A stretch of DNA of 64,000 nucleotides. Source: JANPLG01 sp964609085 (GTDB lineage: Bacteria; Armatimonadota; SYMT01). The notes under the pieces were generated by a model, which was not told the DNA's origin, made no database searches, and was given only the letters and a program-made list of their open reading frames with translations. Shown one piece after another: positions 59,058-64,000 of the stretch. Location: the NCBI GenBank assembly GCA_964609085.1, contig CAZSRZ010000013.1, positions 1-64,000 of the forward strand. The letters run 5' to 3'. Within the stretch, counting starts at the first letter, position 1. Every line of letters starts with the position of its first letter. The position numbers and the translations under genes were made by a program.

Positions 59058-61010
59058 ATGCGCCGCCTGCTCCTATGTCTCCTGCTGGGTCTGCCCGCAC
59101 TGCCGATGGCGGCGCAGCAGCAACCGCCCCCGCCGGCACCCTACAATCTGACCGGGGAGGAGCGGCGCGAACTGCAGGCCAGGGAGGAGCAGTTACAGGA
59201 ACGCCTCCGGTCGCTGAAGCTGGAGAAAGAGAAGGCGGCGGACGCGGTTGTCTTCCTGCACATCGCGCGGATGGCGGATGAACTGAACCTCTACACGCGC
59301 AAGGAAGACGTCGCGGAGGTGATGCGGGGGCTCGACATCGGTCTGGCGCGCTGCGATGCGCTGGCTGCGGGGATGTCGCCCTGGAAGACCGACCCGGGCC
59401 GTCACCTCCGGGGCTACCTCAGCAAGATCGACGGATCCGTGCAACCCTACGGCGTGACGCTGCCGGCCGGGTATCTGCACGGCTCAGGCCGCGCGGCGAG
59501 GCTGGACGTGGTGCTGCATGGCCGTGGCCCAACGGAGATCACCTTCCTTCGCCAGCAAGAACCGAAGCCGGGTACGCGCGGCGCAGAACCCCCGCAACAG
59601 GCCTTCATCACCTTCGAGCCGTTCGGCCGTGGCAACAACGGTTGGCGCTGGGCGGGCGAGTCGGACGTTTTCGAGGCGCTTGAACAGGTCCGGACCGACT
59701 ACAAGATCGACCCCAACCGGGTGGTGCTTCGTGGCTTCTCGATGGGCGGGCACGGCGCGTGGCATCTCTCCATGCACTACCCCGGTGAATGGTGCAGCGC
59801 CAGCCCCGGCGCGGGGTTCACCGACACGCGGCGCTACCTGAAGATAACCACGCCCGTGCCGCCTCGCGAGGAAGCGGCGTGGCGCATCTACGACGCCGTG
59901 GACTACGCACCGAATCTCTTCAACATCCCTGTCGTCGGGTACGGCGGGGAGGATGACCCTCAGCTCCAGGCCACGCTGAACATGAAGGAAGCGGCGGAGA
60001 AGGCCGGGGTGCCGCTCTCCATCCTCATCGGGCCGAAGACCGCGCATGCCTATCACCCGGCCACCTTTGACGAGATCATGCGCCAGCTCGCCCGCCACAC
60101 CCGCAACCCCCAGCGGGAACAGGTTCAGTTCACCACCTACACCCTCAAGTACAACCGCTGCCATTGGGTGGCAATCGACGCGCTGGATGAGCACTACAAG
60201 AAGGCCACGGTGAGAGCCGACTGCACGGGCTCCGCCGTGGAGGTGACCACGGAGAATGTGCGGGCGCTGACGCTCGATGTGCTGCCGCGTCCGCGGTTCA
60301 GCCTCCGCATCGACGGCCAGGAGTTGAAGATCAAACCGTTGGAGGCCGTTCACCTCGTGCGCACTGACGGGAAGTGGCGCACCATCGCGCGACCCCTCCG
60401 CGAGGGCAAGATGCCCGGCATCCAGGGGCCGATCGACGATGCATTCACGTCACCCTTCCTGGTGGTCAAGCCCAGCGGCAGCGGCTGGAGCCCGATGGTG
60501 CGACAGTACACCGAGCAGGCCCTCGCGACGTTCAAACGCGAATGGCGGATCGGCTTCCGCGGGGAGCTCGTCGCCACTCCCGACATCGAGGTGCCAGACC
60601 GGGCTTTCGGCCACGTAAACCTCATCCTCTTCGGGGACCCAGCCTCGAATACGATCATCAAGCGGATGATCAGCCGCCTGCCGATCAAGTGGACGGCGGC
60701 GGGCCTGGAGGTGAACGGCAAGAAGTACTCACCCGACCACGTGCCCGTACTCGTTTTCCCAAACCCCTTCCTGCGCGTGCCCGGCATGCCACGGCGCTAC
60801 GTGGTGATCAATTCTGGCCACACGTTCACGGAAGCGGATCTGGTGCGCAGCAATGCCTACTTGACCCCCAAGCTGGCGGACTGGGCCGTACTGCTGCCCA
60901 AACCCGGGAAGGAAGCCGGGCGGCTCGACGCTGAGGTCGTGGATTCCGACTTCTTCGACGAAGAGTGGAAGTTCCGACGGCCGGCCGTCGCGTCCAAGGC
61001 ACGACCATGA
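59058..61010 (+). CDS. Secreted alpha/beta-hydrolase esterase (paralogue of 5522-8011)
   Basis: 650 residues from the ATG at 59058; a longer frame to 58524 runs through the opposite-strand methyltransferase and is not real. A signal peptide (1-20, ending PMAAQ) precedes a charged helical coiled coil (~35-75). The hydrolase domain has RLDVVLHGRGPTEITF, the nucleophile elbow RGFSMGGHGAWHL and a likely catalytic His in IGPKTAHAYHP; the acid may be in GYGGEDDPQ. A C-terminal region of ~280 residues follows. Architecture matches the larger esterase at 5522. Its stop overlaps the ankyrin gene start (ATGA). Confidence 0.9.
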   Translation: MRRLLLCLLLGLPALPMAAQQQPPPPAPYNLTGEERRELQAREEQLQERLRSLKLEKEKAADAVVFLHIARMADELNLYTRKEDVAEVMRGLDIGLARCDALAAGMSPWKTDPGRHLRGYLSKIDGSVQPYGVTLPAGYLHGSGRAARLDVVLHGRGPTEITFLRQQEPKPGTRGAEPPQQAFITFEPFGRGNNGWRWAGESDVFEALEQVRTDYKIDPNRVVLRGFSMGGHGAWHLSMHYPGEWCSASPGAGFTDTRRYLKITTPVPPREEAAWRIYDAVDYAPNLFNIPVVGYGGEDDPQLQATLNMKEAAEKAGVPLSILIGPKTAHAYHPATFDEIMRQLARHTRNPQREQVQFTTYTLKYNRCHWVAIDALDEHYKKATVRADCTGSAVEVTTENVRALTLDVLPRPRFSLRIDGQELKIKPLEAVHLVRTDGKWRTIARPLREGKMPGIQGPIDDAFTSPFLVVKPSGSGWSPMVRQYTEQALATFKREWRIGFRGELVATPDIEVPDRAFGHVNLILFGDPASNTIIKRMISRLPIKWTAAGLEVNGKKYSPDHVPVLVFPNPFLRVPGMPRRYVVINSGHTFTEADLVRSNAYLTPKLADWAVLLPKPGKEAGRLDAEVVDSDFFDEEWKFRRPAVASKARP

Positions 61011-61546
61011 CCCGCGGACTGGCTTGCATCGTCGCCCTCCTCCTGGCCTGTGGATGGACGCCGCGTGCTTCGGCCCAGACGCTGAAGGAGGCGGCGCTGA
61101 GCGGCAACCTCAAGCGGATTCAGCAACTGGTGGGAAAGCAGCCGGGCGTACTGAAGAGCAAGGACGGGGCCGGCGTGCTCTGCGTCGCCTGCTACGCGGG
61201 ACACCGCCCCGTCGTGACCTACCTGCTGGCGCACGGGTCGAAAGTCACCGAGCGAGACTTCGACGGCTCCACCCCGCTCCACAGCGCCGCCGCCGGGGAC
61301 CAGGAAGCCATCGCCCGGCTGCTGCTCTCACGCGGGGCCAGCGCGAAAACGCCCCGATACAATGGCTGGACCCCTCTCCATGACGCCGCCGCCAGCGGGA
61401 GCCTCGGCGTCGCCCGGTTGCTCCTGGCGGCGAAGTCCCCCGTGAATGCTCCGGCGGGGCCGAAGAAGACTACGCCCTACGGCGTCGCCAAGAAATATGG
61501 AAATGAGGCGGTGGCGAAGCTGTTGAAGGCAAAAGGCGGCAAGTAG
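61007..61546 (+). CDS. Exported ankyrin-repeat protein
   Basis: 179 residues from the ATG at 61007 that overlaps the esterase stop by 4 bp. A signal peptide (1-24, ending ASAQ) is followed by four ankyrin repeats: LKEAALSGNLKRIQQLVGKQ, VLCVACYAGHRPVVTYLLAH, STPLHSAAAGDQEAIARLLL and WTPLHDAAASGSLGVARLLL, with a final degenerate unit. Secreted ankyrin proteins usually act in protein binding; coupling to the esterase suggests that it binds or restrains that enzyme, which is inference. Confidence 0.88.
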   Translation: MTRGLACIVALLLACGWTPRASAQTLKEAALSGNLKRIQQLVGKQPGVLKSKDGAGVLCVACYAGHRPVVTYLLAHGSKVTERDFDGSTPLHSAAAGDQEAIARLLLSRGASAKTPRYNGWTPLHDAAASGSLGVARLLLAAKSPVNAPAGPKKTTPYGVAKKYGNEAVAKLLKAKGGK

Positions 61547-61577
61547 CGCCCGCCCAGACCCGTGCCCTACGCTGGCG

Positions 61578-63848
61578 CTACCGCAAGCCGCGAACCGCCG
61601 CTGCGATCCCCTCGACCGTGGGCACGGCAGCCTCTTCGAGTGGGGTGGACATCGGCACGGGCGTGTCGGCCGCGGCGAGCAGCGTGGGCATGCCGTCGAG
61701 GTAGCTGAAGCCGCTCCGGCCGTTGTCGAAACGGTACTCCATCACCTGTCGGATCAGGCTCTCCCCCACACTGGCGCGTGGATAGCACTCCTGCGCGACG
61801 ACCAGCCGGCCGGTCTTCCGCACGCTGTCGGCCAGGGTGGGCAGATCCAGCGGATTCAACGTGCGCGGGTCGATAACTTCAGCATCGATGCCGTCGCGCT
61901 CCAGCAGGGCGGCCGCCGCCAGCGCAAAGTGCACCATCCGGCTCCAGGCGACGATGGTCACATCTTTGCCGGGGCGCTTCACATCCGCCACGCCCAACGG
62001 CACCAGATACTCCTCTGTCGGCACCGGGCCGAAGACCTTGCCGTACATCTCCTTGTGCTCAATGAAAAGCACCGGGTTCTCGTCGCGGATGGCCGATTTC
62101 AGCAGCCCCTTGGCATCGAACGGAGTGCTCGGCATGACGACGTAGAGCCCGGGGATGTGCATGAACCAGCTCTCGAGACTCTCGCTGTGGGTGGCGGCAA
62201 ACGACCGCCCCACCCCACCCTCGGTGCGTACCACGCACGGCACCTTGATCTTGCCGCCGAACTGGTAGCGGTTGTAGGCGATGTTGTGAACGAGCTGGTT
62301 GCTGGCAATGGTGATGAAGTCGATGTACATGATCTCGGCGATCGGCCGGAGGCCACGCATCGCCATCCCGCAGGCCGCGCCGACGACCGCCGCCTCCGAG
62401 ATCGCCGTGTCGATGACCCGACGATCTCCGAACTCCTGAATGAGGCCTCGGGTGGCACCGTACGCCCCGCCGTATATGCCGATGTCCTCGCCGAGCAACA
62501 CCACGCGCTCGTCGCGCAGCATCTCCTCGCGGTGGGCTTCCTGCAGAGCCTCGACCATGGGGATGACGCGGATGCCGTGCTCGGCAACGAAGGCCTCCTG
62601 GGGCGCTTTTTCCAGGCGCGGCAGCACGTTTCGCGTATCGCCCACCGCCGCTTCGTGGAAGGCTCGGTAGAAGGCTCGCTCCACGGGTCGCACCGTGGCA
62701 TGGAACCGCTTCTCGCCGGCGACGGCGCCGGCCTGAGCAACAGGATCCACCGGCACGTAAACGTTGTCGTAGAGTTCCGAAACGTCCGGAAGCGGGCTGT
62801 CCAGCGCGAACTGCACGGATGCCTCGATCCGCGCCTTCCCCTTAGCGCGAATGGCCTGGAGTTCGTCCGCGGTGAACAGGCCGGCGGCCTGCAGTCGCCT
62901 GGCGAACAACTCCACGGGATCCCGATCTCTCCAGGCGCGCTCCTCATCCCGCGTGCGGTAGGCTCGCGCATCACTGAGACTGTGGCCGTAGTAGCGGTAG
63001 GTCTTGCACTCAATCAGCGTGGGCCCTTCGCCTCGTCGGGCGCGAGCCACCGCCTCTTCCACCGCCGCCTTCACCGCCAGCACATCCTGACCATCCACGA
63101 TCACCCCTTCCATCGGGTAGGAGGCAGCCCGATCGGCGACATGCTCGATCTTGCTGGCCCGGCCCGCGCAGGGGACTTCTCGGGCGTGGAAGGGGACGCT
63201 CATTCCGTAGAGGTTGTTCTCGCAGATGTAGACGACGGGGAGACCATTGAGCAGGCTGGCTCCCATATTCAGTGCTTCGTGGAATGCCCCGGTGTTGGTG
63301 GCGCCCTCGCCGAAGAAGCACAGGACCACGCTATCCGTGCCCTTCAGGTGCTCCGCCAGGGCAGCGCCCGTGGCAACGGGGATGTTGCCCGCCACGATAC
63401 CGGTAGCGCCGAGGTTCCCCTTCTCCACGTCGGCGATGTGCATCGAGCCGCCACGGCCGCGACAGTACCCCGTGCTCTTGCCGAAAAGCTCGGCCATCAT
63501 GGCGTCCCAGTGGTTCTGGCGTTCCGTCTCGTCCAGAGCCATCAGGTTGCCCATCGCGCCGCAATGACCGTGGCCGCGATGGGTGCTGGCGATGAAGTCG
63601 TGCCGCGTGATGGCGGCGCACGCGCCCGTGGGCACCGCTTCCTGCCCCGCGGACATGTGCGTGGCCCCCTTCAGCTTGCCGGCGCGATAAAGGTTGTAGA
63701 GCCCATCCTCGAACTCGCGGATCTCGACCATCGTCAGCAGGTAGTCCGCGAGTTCCTCGCGCCGGTAGCGTCCGGCGCTCACGGCTTCGGCGAGGTCGTT
63801 CTCGGCAGGCGGCGCCTGGAGAGGGTGAGCGCGAGTCTCGGTCATCAT
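61578..63848 (-). CDS. Fused E1 alpha/beta thiamine-diphosphate dehydrogenase (pyruvate/acetoin type)
   Basis: 756 residues. The alpha part (~20-365) has ATHMSAGQEAVPTGACAA, the TPP motif GEGATNTGAFHEALNMG ending in YICENN, and YRYYGHSLSDARAYRT. After a ~60-residue linker, the beta part (~420-756) has LLGEDIGIYGGAYGATRGL, DTAISEAAVVGAACGMAM and PRTLNPLDLPTLADSV. In most bacteria alpha and beta subunits are separate; here they are one chain. It should decarboxylate pyruvate, acetoin or a branched 2-oxoacid and pass the acyl group to a lipoyl E2. No E2 or E3 gene lies in the window. Confidence 0.95.
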   Translation of the reverse strand: MMTETRAHPLQAPPAENDLAEAVSAGRYRREELADYLLTMVEIREFEDGLYNLYRAGKLKGATHMSAGQEAVPTGACAAITRHDFIASTHRGHGHCGAMGNLMALDETERQNHWDAMMAELFGKSTGYCRGRGGSMHIADVEKGNLGATGIVAGNIPVATGAALAEHLKGTDSVVLCFFGEGATNTGAFHEALNMGASLLNGLPVVYICENNLYGMSVPFHAREVPCAGRASKIEHVADRAASYPMEGVIVDGQDVLAVKAAVEEAVARARRGEGPTLIECKTYRYYGHSLSDARAYRTRDEERAWRDRDPVELFARRLQAAGLFTADELQAIRAKGKARIEASVQFALDSPLPDVSELYDNVYVPVDPVAQAGAVAGEKRFHATVRPVERAFYRAFHEAAVGDTRNVLPRLEKAPQEAFVAEHGIRVIPMVEALQEAHREEMLRDERVVLLGEDIGIYGGAYGATRGLIQEFGDRRVIDTAISEAAVVGAACGMAMRGLRPIAEIMYIDFITIASNQLVHNIAYNRYQFGGKIKVPCVVRTEGGVGRSFAATHSESLESWFMHIPGLYVVMPSTPFDAKGLLKSAIRDENPVLFIEHKEMYGKVFGPVPTEEYLVPLGVADVKRPGKDVTIVAWSRMVHFALAAAALLERDGIDAEVIDPRTLNPLDLPTLADSVRKTGRLVVAQECYPRASVGESLIRQVMEYRFDNGRSGFSYLDGMPTLLAAADTPVPMSTPLEEAAVPTVEGIAAAVRGLR

Positions 63849-63970
63849 GATGGAGTTGTGCCTTCGGTCGGCCCACGGCGATGAGGGGTCGGCGCGGTAA
63901 GCCTAACGTTCGGTTTCCGACCCCGTCAAGTGAACGACGGCGGGGCGAGGCGTCTCGGGATGGAGTCGAC

Positions 63971-64000
63971 ATGAACGCAGAAAACGAGCTGGCGCGCACG
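63971..64000 (+). CDS. Start of a gene that leaves the window
   Basis: An ATG at 63971 has GGAG 5 nt upstream and opens a frame (MNAENELART) to the window edge. It is divergent from the E1 dehydrogenase gene across ~120 bp, a natural place for a promoter. Ten codons are too few to identify the product. Confidence 0.4.
   Translation, partial: MNAENELART

Noticed and set aside
61929..63884. A 651-codon plus-strand frame opposite the E1 dehydrogenase gene
   Set aside because: Shadow of the conserved minus-strand gene; composition is His/Asp/Val-rich and non-protein-like.
1..64000. tRNA, rRNA, tmRNA or other standard RNA genes
   Set aside because: I inspected the intergenic regions and found no cloverleaf with a TTC-loop motif or other recognisable RNA gene. 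A covariance-model scan would be decisive.

Overview
This is a GC-rich bacterial chromosome segment (by eye about two thirds G+C). Genes are dense and on both strands. There is no tRNA, rRNA, insertion sequence, prophage or CRISPR array. A run of exactly 100 N (58074-58173) shows that it is a scaffold, so probably a draft or metagenome-derived genome. Many secreted proteins with signal peptides or lipoboxes, a KdsC-like HAD phosphatase, a FecCD-type permease and an orphan GspC-like protein suggest a diderm. The mix of SBBP-repeat, HYR-domain and phytanoyl-CoA dioxygenase proteins with a cinA-thpR-recA-recX cluster would fit an environmental lineage such as Armatimonadota, but that placement is a guess.

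Layout. 1-2665 (minus): adenylate cyclase with a CHASE2 sensor, overlapping a secreted FecR-like/TPR gene that leaves the window. 2986-11263: RNA methyltransferase, fatty acid desaturase, large secreted esterase, a cluster of palindromic repeats (8102-8803), a redoxin without its cysteine pair, a PHP-domain protein and a small hypothetical. 11297-16499: phytanoyl-CoA dioxygenase-like protein coupled to a secreted C25-like protein, a trypsin-fold lipoprotein, a PspB-like small protein and mobA. 16561-21810: SBBP beta-propeller protein with an AT-rich promoter and a structured leader, then a membrane diguanylate cyclase. 20854-26735 (minus): dipeptide-type ABC importer without ATPases, a tiny exported peptide, ApbE, a zinc-ribbon membrane protein and a Crp-type regulator. 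26910-29510: coaB domain, coiled-coil membrane protein, hfq and a Gfo/Idh/MocA oxidoreductase. 29563-34150 (minus): recX, recA, thpR, cinA and a zinc-ribbon membrane protein. 34186-40296: lipB, HD-GYP response regulator, serS, two tandem 2-hydroxyacid dehydrogenases and a glycerophosphodiesterase. 40368-46318: giant HYR-domain secreted protein, signal peptidase I, KdsC-like phosphatase coupled to a metallophosphatase. 46334-49892 (minus): GspC-like protein, BNR propeller, MoaD and a second phytanoyl-CoA dioxygenase-like protein. 49957-55616 (minus): Rieske protein, FecCD permease, its ATPase and a 1106-residue GGDEF-STAND-TPR fusion. 56333-58940 (minus): overlapping trio of a THUMP-like methyltransferase, an acidic membrane protein and a disordered HTH protein. 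59058-64000: second large esterase with an ankyrin protein, a fused E1 alpha/beta dehydrogenase and the start of one more gene.

How the genes work together. Two second messengers are represented: cAMP (a cyclase with intact catalytic residues and a Crp-family receptor) and c-di-GMP (two GGDEF proteins and one HD-GYP phosphodiesterase). Many adjacent genes overlap by 1-4 bp, so translational coupling is common and the overlaps help define operons. The most unusual element is the GGDEF-STAND-TPR fusion (49957-53277), which joins a nucleotide-messenger domain, a Walker-A-altered ATPase and an NB-ARC-like switch in one chain, immediately downstream of a metal-chelate uptake operon. Second are the octamer-built palindromic repeats at 8102-8803, and third the roughly 170-nt structured leader of the SBBP gene.
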